64,000 nt of DNA, taken from Phaeodactylibacter sp. Lineage in GTDB: Bacteria; Bacteroidota; Bacteroidia; Chitinophagales; Saprospiraceae. Positions 34,098 to 43,227 of the stretch are shown one piece after another. The translations under genes were made by a program, and so were the position numbers. The DNA is taken from the NCBI GenBank assembly GCA_024102975.1, contig JAGFJD010000502.1, positions 1 through 64,000 on the forward strand, given 5' to 3'. Numbering within the stretch: position 1 is the first letter of the stretch; each line of letters begins with the position of its first letter. Below the pieces are notes generated by a model. It searched no databases, was not told the origin of the DNA, and saw only the letters and a program-made list of their open reading frames with translations.

Positions 34098-35426
34098 TTA
34101 TACGCTGTCCTCCGGCGGCGCTGCTCCGCCGGCCAGGGGGGCCACCCTGCCGCCGGCCACCACGGAGAGGGGGGTGAGGGCTTTCCCGTCCCATTCGCCG
34201 AAAGCCTGCAGGGGGCGGCCGCCGCTCACCGCCAGCAGGTTCCAGCGGGCAATGCCGTCTGAAGATACGGGCAGTTGTTTCCCGTCTTTATCGACGAGCC
34301 ACAGCTGCCCGCCGTCCTGAACCGGAAACACTTCCGCCAGCAGGCAGGGGAAGGCTCTAAGCCAGGGGTTGGCAGCCAGGGCGCCGGCGTAAGCGTGAGC
34401 GAAATCGCTGAGGGTGGCGTATCCGGATTTTCCGCGGAATGGCCGGCCGCAAGGCTTGTAGTTTCGAAAGAGGGCGCGGAGCGGATAAGCTCCCGGGTAA
34501 AAGGCCAGCTCCCCCTCCACACTGCTGCCCACGGCCCAGTGCTTATCGTATCCCTGCCTGCCCCAGGCAAAGTCGAGCAGCAAAGCGAAGCGGCTGCTCT
34601 TTTCGCCGAGCAGCCAGGTGCGCCGGTACCGGAGGTTGTCCTCTTCCCCTTCGCCTGTGACCTGGCCGGCCACCAGCCAGATGTCCTGCACGGCAGGCTG
34701 GCTCAGGACCTCCTCCTTTTTCCGGTTGACGCCCATTTGGCTGAGGGCTTCTTCCTGCAGGGCCTCCGGCAGGCTTTCCAGTTGCCGGAAGGCCTGGGTT
34801 AACAGGAAAAGCTCCCCAATTTCTTCCAGCAGCAATTCGAATCCGCCTTTACTGCCGGCCAACGCCTTGAAATTCCGGATGCGGCGGGCGGCAGCGCCCA
34901 GTTTGGCATCCACCATGCGGGCAGCGAAGCCGTCCCAAAACCCCGGAGGTTGTTCCTCGCTGGCCGACAGGCCGTGGCGGGCCAGGTCAAGCAGCCATTC
35001 TTCCAGTTCGCGTACGCCCTGCTCCATCAATTCCAGGCGTTGGCCAAAACGGCGGGAGCGCCCGGCCTCTCTTTTTGCCTGCTCTTCCCCGCCGGGAGGC
35101 CGGGAAGGAGGTTCTTCCAGGAGTTGCTGCGCCCAGGGCGGAGGGGTGCCGGGCGCCACATCCGGCTTCTTCACAAAGTGCATCAGAAGGGAAAGGATAT
35201 GGCGGCAAGGGTAATAAGGGCTGCGGCAATCGCAACGGAAGGATTCATCGCCCAGGCGGATAACGGTGCGGTAGGTTCTTTCTCCACTGCTCCGGCATTC
35301 GCCCCAGAGCAGGTTTCCATCGCCGGCGATGTTGGCCCACCGGCGGGAAAAGGACAGGCGCCGGGCCTTTTCCAGGACCAGGCTGTTGGGCGCAAGGGCG
35401 GTTATTTTTTGGTAGGTCCAGAGCAT
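34098..35426 (-). CDS. SWIM zinc-finger domain protein
   Basis: 442 residues from ATG 35426. The SWIM motif C-x-C...C-x-H is at FRCDCRSPYYPCRHILSLL (residues ~60-80), preceded by the usual start region KARRLSFSRRWANIAGDGNLLWGECRSS. The remainder is a helical then beta-rich region (LEEIGELFLLTQAFRQLESLP, DIWLVAGQVTGEGEEDN, LLDFAWGRQGY) typical of bacterial SWIM proteins found beside MoxR/VWA cassettes, which are not visible here. SWIM domains bind DNA or protein. The start codon sits in an array of six 8-bp repeats containing ATGs in all frames, so the exact start, or whether it varies, is uncertain. Confidence 0.8.
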   Translation of the reverse strand: MLWTYQKITALAPNSLVLEKARRLSFSRRWANIAGDGNLLWGECRSSGERTYRTVIRLGDESFRCDCRSPYYPCRHILSLLMHFVKKPDVAPGTPPPWAQQLLEEPPSRPPGGEEQAKREAGRSRRFGQRLELMEQGVRELEEWLLDLARHGLSASEEQPPGFWDGFAARMVDAKLGAAARRIRNFKALAGSKGGFELLLEEIGELFLLTQAFRQLESLPEALQEEALSQMGVNRKKEEVLSQPAVQDIWLVAGQVTGEGEEDNLRYRRTWLLGEKSSRFALLLDFAWGRQGYDKHWAVGSSVEGELAFYPGAYPLRALFRNYKPCGRPFRGKSGYATLSDFAHAYAGALAANPWLRAFPCLLAEVFPVQDGGQLWLVDKDGKQLPVSSDGIARWNLLAVSGGRPLQAFGEWDGKALTPLSVVAGGRVAPLAGGAAPPEDSV

Positions 35427-35470
35427 GGTTGCATGGTTGCATGGTTGCATGGTTGCATGGTTGCATGGTT
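35423..35470. repeat. Six tandem copies of an 8-bp repeat at a start codon
   Basis: GCATGGTT is repeated six times without error from 35423 to 35470, followed by degenerate copies to about 35520. On the minus strand each unit holds an ATG. The ATG nearest the gene (35426) starts the SWIM protein, and the one three units upstream is back in frame. Confidence 0.9.
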
Positions 35471-35532
35471 TCGGTGAACCCATGAACCAGTGAACCCATG
35501 GAACCATGAAACCATGCAACCAGTGCCCCATT

Positions 35533-36282
35533 TCAATCCTCCTCCTCCTCTTCTTCGGGATCGAGGATACCCAGGACGACCATTGCCTTTTCAGAAGCTG
35601 TCTGCTCGGCGCTTTTTTTGTTGAAATCGTCGGCGGTGGCCAGTTTTTTGCCATTGACCATGACGGCCACTTTGAAGCGGTCGCGCTTTTCGAATTTATA
35701 CCGGGCCAGCAGCTTATAGCTCACGGTCTGGCCGTTCTTCTGGCACCATTCCAGCAGTTGGCTTTTGTAGTTGTCGTCGAAGCTTTCCAGTTCATGCACG
35801 TCCACATAGTTGCGCAGGACTTTATTGACGACGAAGTTTTTGGTTCCGGCGTATCCTTTTTCCAGGTAAACGGCGCCGACGAGCGCTTCGACGGCATTGC
35901 CCAACATGGACCGGCTGAGGCGGGTTTGGTTGTATTCGGAGAGCAACATATCCAGCCCCATTTTATCTCCGATCTTGTTGAGCGATTTTCGTTTGACGAT
36001 CTTGGAACGCATCTTGGTCAGGAAGCCTTCATTGCTGTTGGGGTACTTCTTAAAGAGGTACTCCGCCACAATAGTCCCCAGGACTGCGTCGCCGAGGTAC
36101 TCCAAACGTTCGTTGTTCTGGATCGCGTAGGCTTTTTCCGAGGAGGTGGACTTATGGGAAAAAGCCAGCCGGAAGATCCCCATGTTGGAAGGAGTAAAGC
36201 CGATGAGCTGGCGCAGGCGCCGGGCAAACTCCTTGTCTTTCGAGAAGTGAAAGTTGTAAAACCTTAATACGAGCCGCAGCAA
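35533..36282 (-). CDS. rnc: Ribonuclease III
   Basis: 249 residues. RNase III cuts double-stranded RNA, including rRNA precursors. The signature NERLEYLGDAVLGTIVAEYLF (residues ~58-78) carries the Mg-binding Glu/Asp. The second metal-site segment reads SMLGNAVEALVGAVYLEKG, with Asn where E. coli has Asp and with the Glu kept; Asn at this position is, to my knowledge, common in the phylum. A double-stranded RNA binding domain follows (YKSQLLEWCQKNGQTVSYKLL ... KSAEQTASEKAMVVL). The C-terminus is a run of glutamates. The start is TTG 36282, giving the family-like MLRLVLRFYNFHFSKDKEF. Third gene of the acpP-fabF-rnc set. Confidence 0.95.
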   Translation of the reverse strand: MLRLVLRFYNFHFSKDKEFARRLRQLIGFTPSNMGIFRLAFSHKSTSSEKAYAIQNNERLEYLGDAVLGTIVAEYLFKKYPNSNEGFLTKMRSKIVKRKSLNKIGDKMGLDMLLSEYNQTRLSRSMLGNAVEALVGAVYLEKGYAGTKNFVVNKVLRNYVDVHELESFDDNYKSQLLEWCQKNGQTVSYKLLARYKFEKRDRFKVAVMVNGKKLATADDFNKKSAEQTASEKAMVVLGILDPEEEEEED

Positions 36283-36563
36283 AGCAAATGAATTAGATAA
36301 ACATTAAACAATACCGGCAGCGTCGCTGCCTGGGCGATGGGCGCCGCCGGTCGGCGGAGCGCCAGCTTCCACGGGCAAACGTGCCGGCTTTCCGAAAATG
36401 TAAAAAACAGCTGCTCTGTAGGGTAAGGAGGTAATACCTCTGGGATCGCCCGGAACGGGGGAAGGCATTGCCGCTTTACCGTAGGAGAGCAAGGGGGAAA
36501 ATAGTCATAAGCACCCCTGGAGCGGAGGGCAGCCGTTCTGAAAGGTGCCGTCCGCCCGCTTTA
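36283..36563. other. Spacer between fabF and rnc
   Basis: 281 bases with no supported gene. The region has GC-rich inverted words (GGGCGCCGCCGGTCGGCGGAGCGCC near 36339-36363), which may form a hairpin between the two coding regions. Confidence 0.4.
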
Positions 36564-37808
36564 TCATTCTAATTCTTTAAAGATCAACGAGGAATTGTGC
36601 CCTCCGAACCCGAAGGTATTACTCAGGACGGCCCTGACTTTTCGCTCCTGGGCTTCATTGAAGGTCAGGTTGAGCCTGCTGTCCAGCCCGGGGTCGTCCG
36701 TGAAGTGGTTGATGGTGGGCGGCACAAAGCCATGCACGATACTGAGGATACCGGCGATCGCTTCGATCGCCCCTGCTGCTCCCAGCAGGTGCCCCGTCAT
36801 GGATTTGGTGGAGCTGATATTCAGCTGATAAGCATGGCTGCCAAATACCTGTTGAATAGCTTTGACCTCGGCAATATCTCCAAGAGGAGTTGAAGTACCG
36901 TGGACGTTTATATAGTCAATGTCTTCCGGGTTCAGGCCTGCTTCGTTCAGAGCGATCTTCATGACATTGCTCGCTCCGAGGCCCTCCGGATGAGGGGCAG
37001 TGATGTGGTGGGCGTCGGCGGTAGCTCCGCTGCCCACCAATTCTGCATATATTCTGGCGCCTCTTTTTTGGGCGTGTTCCAATTCTTCCAGGATCAGGGC
37101 GCCGGCGCCTTCTCCCAGGACGAAGCCGTCGCGGTCCAGGTCAAAGGGGCGGGAGGCCGTTTTATAGTCGTCATTGCGGGTGGAGAGGGCTTTCATGGCG
37201 TTGAACCCGCCGACGCCGGCTTTGATGACGGCTGCTTCCGACCCTCCGGTCACGACCACGTCCTGCCGGCCCAGGCGGATATAATCGGCGGCGACGGCGA
37301 TGGAATGAGAAGAGGAAGCACAGGCGGAGACCGTAGCGAAATTGGCGCCCCGGAACCCGTATTTGATGGAGATTTGGCCGGCGACGATGTCGACGATCAT
37401 CTTAGGGATCATGAAGGGGTTGTACCGGGGAATCCCGTTGCCGGTGATGAACGCTTCGATCTCGGCTTCCAGCGATTTCAGGCCGCCGATACCGGAACCC
37501 CAGATAACGCCCACGCGGTCCAGGTCGAGGCGCTCCGGATCCAGGCCGGCATCGGCCACCGCTTCGTCCGCAGAAATAGCGCCGTAGATGGAGAACAGGT
37601 CCATGCGGCGCACCTCCCGGCGGTCGATGAATTGTTCGGCATCCAGCCCTTTGATCTCGCAGGCAAATTGTGTTTTAAAGTTAGTCGCGTCGAAGTGGGT
37701 GATGAGGTTGGCGCCGCTCACGCCGTTCTGCAGGCCTTCGAGGTAAGCTTTGATATTGTTGCCGATTGGGGTGATTGCCCCTATTCCTGTTACAACAACC
37801 CTTTTCAT
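36564..37808 (-). CDS. fabF: 3-oxoacyl-[acyl-carrier-protein] synthase II
   Basis: 414 residues, full length. FabF condenses malonyl-ACP with acyl-ACP in fatty acid elongation. The catalytic Cys is in TVSACASSSHSIA and the two His are in NVHGTSTPLGD and KSMTGHLLGAAGAIE; the C-terminal LSNTFGFGGHNSSLIF is the standard glycine-rich end. The start MKRVVVTGIGAITPIGNN fits the family. The acpP gene lies 229 bp upstream on the same strand with a perfect hairpin between, so both are likely made from one transcript at different levels. Confidence 0.97.
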   Translation of the reverse strand: MKRVVVTGIGAITPIGNNIKAYLEGLQNGVSGANLITHFDATNFKTQFACEIKGLDAEQFIDRREVRRMDLFSIYGAISADEAVADAGLDPERLDLDRVGVIWGSGIGGLKSLEAEIEAFITGNGIPRYNPFMIPKMIVDIVAGQISIKYGFRGANFATVSACASSSHSIAVAADYIRLGRQDVVVTGGSEAAVIKAGVGGFNAMKALSTRNDDYKTASRPFDLDRDGFVLGEGAGALILEELEHAQKRGARIYAELVGSGATADAHHITAPHPEGLGASNVMKIALNEAGLNPEDIDYINVHGTSTPLGDIAEVKAIQQVFGSHAYQLNISSTKSMTGHLLGAAGAIEAIAGILSIVHGFVPPTINHFTDDPGLDSRLNLTFNEAQERKVRAVLSNTFGFGGHNSSLIFKELE

Positions 37809-37961
37809 TTGCTTGTGAATTTTTTACTTTCGCGGCGCTCTGAATCAGAGTAGTGACTTTTATATTGTGGTTTTCAAAGCCAAGGTCATATCAATTGAAC
37901 GGGGGGAGCCGGATACGGCTTCAAAAAAGCATTCAGGAATATCCCCCTCCTCTTAAAACCA

Positions 37962-37992
37962 CAAATTAGAGGTAAGGCATACCTCTAATTTG
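37962..37992 (-). promoter_or_regulatory. Intercistronic hairpin between acpP and fabF
   Basis: A perfect 13-bp stem, CAAATTAGAGGTA (37962-37974) with TACCTCTAATTTG (37980-37992), encloses a 5-base loop. There is no long T-run after it on the minus strand, so RNA processing or partial attenuation is more likely than full termination. Confidence 0.6.
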
Positions 37993-38037
37993 CAGAATAT
38001 AAACGGTTGACCCAAATACTCCCGGATCAACTTAACC

Positions 38038-38274
38038 TTAATTGGAATTGGCCTCGAGATATTCAATCGCTTGCCCAACAGTTTGGATGTTTTCGGCTTG
38101 TTCGTCCGGAATGGAGAGGTTGAATTCCTTTTCAAATTCCATGATCAGTTCCACGGTGTCCAGAGAGTCGGCCCCCAGATCATTGGTAAAACTGGCCTCT
38201 GGAGTAACCTCAGTTTCGTCGACGCCAAGCTTGTCGACGATAATTTTACTTACTCTTTCTGCAATGCTAGACAT
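38038..38274 (-). CDS. acpP: Acyl carrier protein
   Basis: 78 residues, acidic, four-helix type. Ser37 in [12 protein letters not shown] takes the 4'-phosphopantetheine arm that carries growing fatty acyl chains. The flanking [16 protein letters not shown] and [20 protein letters not shown] are standard. First gene of the acpP-fabF-rnc order. A good Bacteroidota promoter lies at 38309-38340. Confidence 0.97.
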   Translation of the reverse strand: MSSIAERVSKIIVDKLGVDETEVTPEASFTNDLGADSLDTVELIMEFEKEFNLSIPDEQAENIQTVGQAIEYLEANSN

Positions 38275-38308
38275 AGTGAATTCGCTTTATTGGTTTACGA
38301 TTGCGATG

Positions 38309-38340
38309 CAAAGAAACATAGAACTCCCCTGATAACCAAA
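38309..38340 (-). promoter_or_regulatory. Promoter of acpP
   Basis: On the minus strand, TTTG (38337-38340) is separated by 20 bases from TTTCTTTG (38309-38316), one base off TAnnTTTG, placing the start of transcription about 30 bases before the ATG at 38274. Confidence 0.5.
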
Positions 38341-38649
38341 GTTTTTAGAGAAAAAAATTGCCGGGCTAACGCCCCTGATGCCCCATCATTATTGGGGTTC
38401 GCCGTGTTTGAACGGGCGGCGCCGGCGCCGCCCGGCCCGGCGTTACGGGCACAAAGAACCAAAGGAGTATTGGCCGGCTTATTTAACCCTGCCTCCCCTC
38501 CTGAATAAAAATACGCCTACTTTTCCCGAACATATATTTGAATATTTTTGAGATAGCTGTACATTTACAATACCAATTATTGTATTTTTTACACTTACTT
38601 TTACAGCCAGCCCCTATCAAAAATTACGCCCACTCAAATTAAAATCACC
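38341..38649. other. Divergent acpP-pyk control region
   Basis: About 310 bases with no gene. On the plus strand TATATTTG (38533-38540) and TATTTTTG (38543-38550) both match the Bacteroidota -7 element and could drive pyk; neither has a clean -33 TTG. Confidence 0.4.
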
Positions 38650-40089
38650 ATGTCTATGAAAGTTGTAGACCATCAAAATACAAAAATCGTCGCTACTGTA
38701 GGGCCTGCCTCCAATTCCTACGCTAATCTGCTGGATCTGGTCAAGGCCGGTGTCGATGTTTTCCGGCTCAACTTCTCCCACGGAAGCCACGAAGATCATC
38801 TCGAGGTGATCAACCACGTCACCTATATCAATGAGAAGTACAACCTCCACATCGGCCTGCTGGCCGACCTGCAGGGGCCGAAACTCCGGGTCGGGAAGAT
38901 CAAGGATAACGCTTTGGAACTCAAGGAGGGCGATGTGATCACCCTGGTCAATGAGGAATGCGTCGGGACCATGGAAAAAATCTACATGAGTTATGAACAG
39001 TTCCCCAGGGATGTGAAAGTGGGGGAACGCGTCCTGGTCGACGACGGCAAACTCGTCTTTGAGGTGGTCGAGACCAATAAAGAAGATACGGTACGCCTGA
39101 AAACCCTGTTCGGCGGCACGCTTTCTTCCAACAAGGGCGTCAACCTGCCCAAAACGAAAATCTCCCTGCCCTGCCTGACCGAAAAGGACCTGGCCGACCT
39201 CGACTTCATCCTCACCCAGCCGGTCAACTGGATCGCCCTGTCTTTCGTCCGCTCTTCGCGGGATGTGAAAGACCTGGCCCGGCGCATCGCCGCCAAAAAC
39301 CACCCGGCCAAGATCATCGCCAAGATCGAAAAGCCGGAAGCGGTAATGCGCATCGACAAGATCATCAAACACTCCAACGCCATCATGGTCGCCCGGGGCG
39401 ACCTGGGCATCGAGGTGCCGATGGAGCAATTGCCCCTTATCCAGAAGGACATCATCTCCAAGTGCATCCAACGGGCCCGCCCCGTCATCGTCGCCACACA
39501 AATGATGGACAGCATGATCACGAATCCCAGCCCTACCCGGGCCGAGATCACGGACGTGGCCAACGCCGTCCTAGACGGCGCCGATGCGGTCATGCTCAGC
39601 GGCGAAACATCGGTGGGCAAACACCCGGTGAAAGTCGTGGAGGCCATGAACAAGATCATCGAAGTGGCGGAAACGCATTTCAATTTCGACGGCCGCCGCC
39701 CGGTAGCCAGCGCCAAATCCCGTACTTTCCAGTCGGACATCGTCTGTTTCAATGCCGGCAAAACGGCTATGGAGATCGGCGCCAAGGCAATCGTAGGCAT
39801 GACCAGCTCGGGATACACCGCATTCAAGGTGTCGAGTTACCGGCCCAAGAAAGACATTTATATCTTTTCGGACCGCATGCACATGCTGTCCACGCTGAAC
39901 CTCGTCTGGGGAGTGCGCTGCTACTACTACGACCGCTTTACAACGACCGACGAAACCATTCAGGACGTTACGGACATCCTCAAGCGGGAAGGCCGGGTAC
40001 AGACCGGAGACATCATCATCAATACCGCCAGCATGCCGCTGCACCGGCGCTTCCGGACGAATATGCTCAAGGTAACAGTTGTAGAGTAA
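38650..40089 (+). CDS. pyk: Pyruvate kinase
   Basis: 479 residues. It converts phosphoenolpyruvate and ADP to pyruvate and ATP at the end of glycolysis. Visible motifs: TKIVATVGPASNS, DVFRLNFSHGSHEDH, LLADLQGPKLRVG, the active-site signature KIIAKIEKPEAVM with catalytic Lys, MVARGDLGIEVPME, ATQMMDSMITNPSPTRAEITDVANAVLDGADAVMLSGET. The C-terminal allosteric domain is complete (AKAIVGMTSSGYTAFKVSSYRPK). A clear terminator follows at 40166-40200. Confidence 0.97.
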   Translation: MSMKVVDHQNTKIVATVGPASNSYANLLDLVKAGVDVFRLNFSHGSHEDHLEVINHVTYINEKYNLHIGLLADLQGPKLRVGKIKDNALELKEGDVITLVNEECVGTMEKIYMSYEQFPRDVKVGERVLVDDGKLVFEVVETNKEDTVRLKTLFGGTLSSNKGVNLPKTKISLPCLTEKDLADLDFILTQPVNWIALSFVRSSRDVKDLARRIAAKNHPAKIIAKIEKPEAVMRIDKIIKHSNAIMVARGDLGIEVPMEQLPLIQKDIISKCIQRARPVIVATQMMDSMITNPSPTRAEITDVANAVLDGADAVMLSGETSVGKHPVKVVEAMNKIIEVAETHFNFDGRRPVASAKSRTFQSDIVCFNAGKTAMEIGAKAIVGMTSSGYTAFKVSSYRPKKDIYIFSDRMHMLSTLNLVWGVRCYYYDRFTTTDETIQDVTDILKREGRVQTGDIIINTASMPLHRRFRTNMLKVTVVE

Positions 40090-40165
40090 GGCCGCCGGGC
40101 CACCGCCCGGGCCAGAAAGCTCAGCGCCTGACTGTATTCCCTTCGTACAGGAATCAACGGGGCGT

Positions 40166-40200
40166 GGCCATGCCGGCTCGGGCTGGCATGGCTTACTTTT
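40166..40200 (+). terminator. Rho-independent terminator of pyk
   Basis: GCCATGCC (40167-40174) pairs perfectly with GGCATGGC (40185-40192), followed by TTACTTTTT. It lies about 80 bases after the pyk stop. Confidence 0.8.
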
Positions 40201-40421
40201 TAAAGCCCGGGCAGCCTGCGCGCGTGCCCCGGCCCTGATATATTTACATTTCCCGCATTTAACATTCTGAACAGCGTTTTCTATACCTTACCTTTGCGTC
40301 GGCGGAACTGCGGCAAAGACCCCGTGCCGGCGTGGGCCGGTTTAAAACCGCCGCATTCCAGAACAAGACAGCAAGAAATACTTTTTATCATACAGGCATC
40401 ACAAAAAACAGAACTGAATCC
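40201..40421. other. Leader and promoter region of the envelope cluster
   Basis: No gene. TACCTTTG at 40289-40296 matches TAnnTTTG exactly, about 125 bases before the ATG at 40422, without a clear -33 TTG. An in-frame upstream ATG at 40332 is not used because the family N-terminus starts at 40422. Confidence 0.45.
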
Positions 40422-41429
40422 ATGAAGATCATCATTCCCATGGCGGGCCGCGGTTCCCGTTTACGCCCGCACACCCTGACCGTCCCCAAACCCCTGATCC
40501 CGGTAGCCGGCAAACCCATTGTCCGGCGAATCGTCGAGGACCTCAAAGCGGCGCTGGATGAAACGGTAGAAGAGGTCGCCTTCGTCATCGGCAATTTTGG
40601 CCCCGAAGCAGAACGCCAATTGCACAAAATTGCGGATAGCATCGGAGCAAAATGTTCCATTTATTATCAGGAGGAACCCCTGGGGCCGGGCCACGCCGTA
40701 CTGTGCGCCAGGCCGAGCCTCTCGGGCCATTGCCTGGTGGCCTTCGCCGATACGCTCTTCAAGGCGAACTTCACGTTTGACCCCCGGGAAGACGGCATCA
40801 TCTGGGTGCAAAAAGTGGAAGACCCTTCCTCTTTCGGAGTAGTCAAGACAAACGAAAACAACATTATCACCGATTTCGTGGAAAAGTCTCCAACTTTTAT
40901 CTCCGACCTGGCCATCGTGGGCATATACTATTTCAACAGCGGGGAAGGGCTGCGGGACACGCTCCAGAAAATGGTGGATGAAGACATTAAAGACAAAGGG
41001 GAGTACCAGCTGACCTCAGCCCTGGCCCTGCTCAAAGACAGCGGGGTGCAGTTTCGCTCTTCCCGGATCGAAGAATGGCTCGATTGCGGCAACAAGGACA
41101 ACGTCCTGGCGACCAACCAACGCATCCTGGAACTCAAAAAGAGCAGCGAAAAACTCGTAGCAGACAGCGCCACCATCGAAAATGCCGTCGTCATTCCGCC
41201 CTGCTATATCGGCGAGGGCGCCGTAATCAGCAACAGCGTCGTGGGCCCTTACGTATCCCTGGGCAACAATTCGACGGTTGAAGATTCCGTTATTAGCAAT
41301 AGCGTTATTCAAAACAACAGCCGGATACGCCATGCCAACCTCAGCAACTCTATGCTGGGCAATGAAGTTGATTACCATGGAGAAAAGTCGGAAATTAGTA
41401 TCGGCGATTATTCCGAACGCCGGCCGTGA
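40422..41429 (+). CDS. Sugar-phosphate nucleotidyltransferase (glucose-1-phosphate thymidylyltransferase-like)
   Basis: 335 residues from ATG 40422. The N-terminus MKIIIPMAGRGSRLRPHTLT with VPKPLIPVAGKPIV is the nucleotide-binding signature G-x-G-x-R...PK of the NTP-transferase family. A metal-binding Asp lies in LVAFADTLF. The sugar-binding part reads SFGVVKTNENNIITDFVEKS and EEWLDCGNKDN. The C-terminal ~90 residues form a left-handed beta-helix with hexapeptide-like repeats (PPCYIGEGAVISNSVVGPYVSLGNNSTVEDSVI). It makes an NDP-sugar from a sugar 1-phosphate for envelope polysaccharide; nucleotide and sugar are not certain. First gene of a four-gene cluster with very short spacers. Confidence 0.88.
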   Translation: MKIIIPMAGRGSRLRPHTLTVPKPLIPVAGKPIVRRIVEDLKAALDETVEEVAFVIGNFGPEAERQLHKIADSIGAKCSIYYQEEPLGPGHAVLCARPSLSGHCLVAFADTLFKANFTFDPREDGIIWVQKVEDPSSFGVVKTNENNIITDFVEKSPTFISDLAIVGIYYFNSGEGLRDTLQKMVDEDIKDKGEYQLTSALALLKDSGVQFRSSRIEEWLDCGNKDNVLATNQRILELKKSSEKLVADSATIENAVVIPPCYIGEGAVISNSVVGPYVSLGNNSTVEDSVISNSVIQNNSRIRHANLSNSMLGNEVDYHGEKSEISIGDYSERRP

Positions 41430-41479
41430 GAGAACAAAAACTACCCGTGTGGGTGTTGATTAGAGGATACTACGACAAT

Positions 41480-43201
41480 ATGATGAAAAAAAAGCTGCCA
41501 ATACTCGGGATACTGCTCCTGCTGGCCGGGTGTTTCCCTTCAGCTCTCGCCGGGCAGGAAGGCCGGGTAAGCGAAGATGCCGTCAACCTGGAGAAACTGT
41601 TCATCGACGCCAACCGCGAGAAGTTGCTGGGCAATTACGACAATGCCATTGCCCTGCTCCGGGAAGTCCTCAAAAAAGACCCCAAAAATGCCGCTGCGTC
41701 CTTCGAGCTGGCGCGGTCCTACGAAGCTATTGAAGATGACGACAAGGCGGTCCGGGCGATCAAAAATGCCATAGAATGGGAACCCGCGAACAGCTGGTAT
41801 CTCAAATTCCTGGCCGACCTCTATCAGAAGCTCAACCAGAACGAAGAAGCCGCCCAGGCTTATGAACGCATCGTCGAGCTGGAACCCGACGATGAGTTCA
41901 ACTACTTCCGGTGGGCTTATTTCCTGGTGCGCGCCGACGAAATCGGCGACGCCCTCAAGGTGTATAACCAACTGGAAAAGAGGATGGGCGTCAACGAGGA
42001 GGTCATCCGGCGCAAGCATTCGCTCTACGTGGGTACCGGCGACAACAAAAAGGCCGCCCGGGAACTGGAGCGGCTGATCGAAGCCTATCCGGGAGATATG
42101 GAATACCGGCACCTCCTGGCCGATTTCTACCGCCAGATTGGCGAAGAGGCCAAGGCAGAAGAGGTTTTTCGCGAAATCCTCCGCCTCGACCCCAACAACG
42201 CCAGGGCGCAGCTGGCCCTGGCCGGCAACCCGGAGCAGCACGCCGGAGAGCGGCAGTTCCTCGAATCCCTCCAACCGGTATTCCGCCAGGAAGGGGTGAG
42301 CATCGACCTCAAGCTGAGCCAGCTCATGCCCTTCATTCAACGGGTTGCCGACACCGGCGACCCGCAGCTGGCCGATGCCGCCTTGAGCCTGTCCGCCATT
42401 TTGGAAGAGGCTCACCCGGCAGAAGCAAGGGCCTTCTCCGCCTCGGGCGACCTGCTCTACCATTCCGGCAGGAAACAGGAGGCCCTGGAAAAATACCAGA
42501 AGGCCCTAAAGCTGGACGATACGGCCTTCTCCGCCTGGGAACAGATCCTGCACATCTACAACGAACAGAAGCAATACCGGGAATTGCTGGAGTTCAGCGA
42601 ACGCGCTATGGATTACTTTCCCAACCAGGCCATCGCCCCCTTCCTGCACGGGGTGGCTGCCCATCAACTGGGAGACGACCAGGAAGCCCTGCCCGTCCTT
42701 CAGCAAGCCCTCCTGATGGCCGGCAACAACGGCCGGCTGAAGATGCAGGTGCAATCCCAACTCGGCCTCGTATTCAACAGCACCGGACAGTACAGCCTGT
42801 CCGACCAGTCATTTGAAGCCGCCCTGGCGTTGAACCCCAAGTCGCCCACCGTGCTGAGCCAGTACGCCTACGCGCTCGCAGAACGGGGAGAGCGCCTGGA
42901 GAAAGCCCGCGAAATGGCGGCCCTGGCCAACGACATCTTCCCGAAACAGGCAGAATACCTGTTTACCTACGGTTGGGTGCTTTACCAGTCGAAAGACTAC
43001 GAAAAGGCCAGAGAATGGATGGACAAGGCCCTGGAGAACGGCGGCGAGGATGACCCCCGCCTGCTCGAACGGTACGGCGACGTGCTCTTCCAGCTCAACG
43101 AGGCCGACAGGGCCATGGAGTACTGGAAACAGGCCCGCCAACTGGGGGGCAATTCCGGGCTGCTGGATAAAAAGATCGCTGATAAAAAGTTGTATGAATA
43201 A
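41480..43201 (+). CDS. TPR-repeat lipoprotein
   Basis: 573 residues from ATG 41480 (a second ATG follows at once; the longer frame from GTG 41426 lacks a signal). KLPILGILLLLAGC is a lipobox signal with lipidation at Cys. The rest is at least ten tetratricopeptide repeats, for example NYDNAIALLREVLKKDPKNA, EEAAQAYERIVELEPDD, AKAEEVFREILRLDPNNARA and KDYEKAREWMDKALENGGED. TPR lipoproteins serve as scaffolds in outer-membrane assembly. Cotranscription with the nucleotidyltransferase and the next two genes is likely; this gene order is known from other Bacteroidota. Confidence 0.9.
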   Translation: MMKKKLPILGILLLLAGCFPSALAGQEGRVSEDAVNLEKLFIDANREKLLGNYDNAIALLREVLKKDPKNAAASFELARSYEAIEDDDKAVRAIKNAIEWEPANSWYLKFLADLYQKLNQNEEAAQAYERIVELEPDDEFNYFRWAYFLVRADEIGDALKVYNQLEKRMGVNEEVIRRKHSLYVGTGDNKKAARELERLIEAYPGDMEYRHLLADFYRQIGEEAKAEEVFREILRLDPNNARAQLALAGNPEQHAGERQFLESLQPVFRQEGVSIDLKLSQLMPFIQRVADTGDPQLADAALSLSAILEEAHPAEARAFSASGDLLYHSGRKQEALEKYQKALKLDDTAFSAWEQILHIYNEQKQYRELLEFSERAMDYFPNQAIAPFLHGVAAHQLGDDQEALPVLQQALLMAGNNGRLKMQVQSQLGLVFNSTGQYSLSDQSFEAALALNPKSPTVLSQYAYALAERGERLEKAREMAALANDIFPKQAEYLFTYGWVLYQSKDYEKAREWMDKALENGGEDDPRLLERYGDVLFQLNEADRAMEYWKQARQLGGNSGLLDKKIADKKLYE

Positions 43202-43227
43202 CTCCAGGCAAATGAAACTGTGAAACC

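Noticed and set aside
35423..35470. Possible CRISPR array
   Set aside because: The unit is 8 bp with no spacers and no cas genes are present; it is a simple tandem repeat.
36304..36492. Small open frame between rnc and fabF
   Set aside because: It lies in GC-rich spacer and its sequence (proline- and glycine-rich, no domain) is not gene-like.
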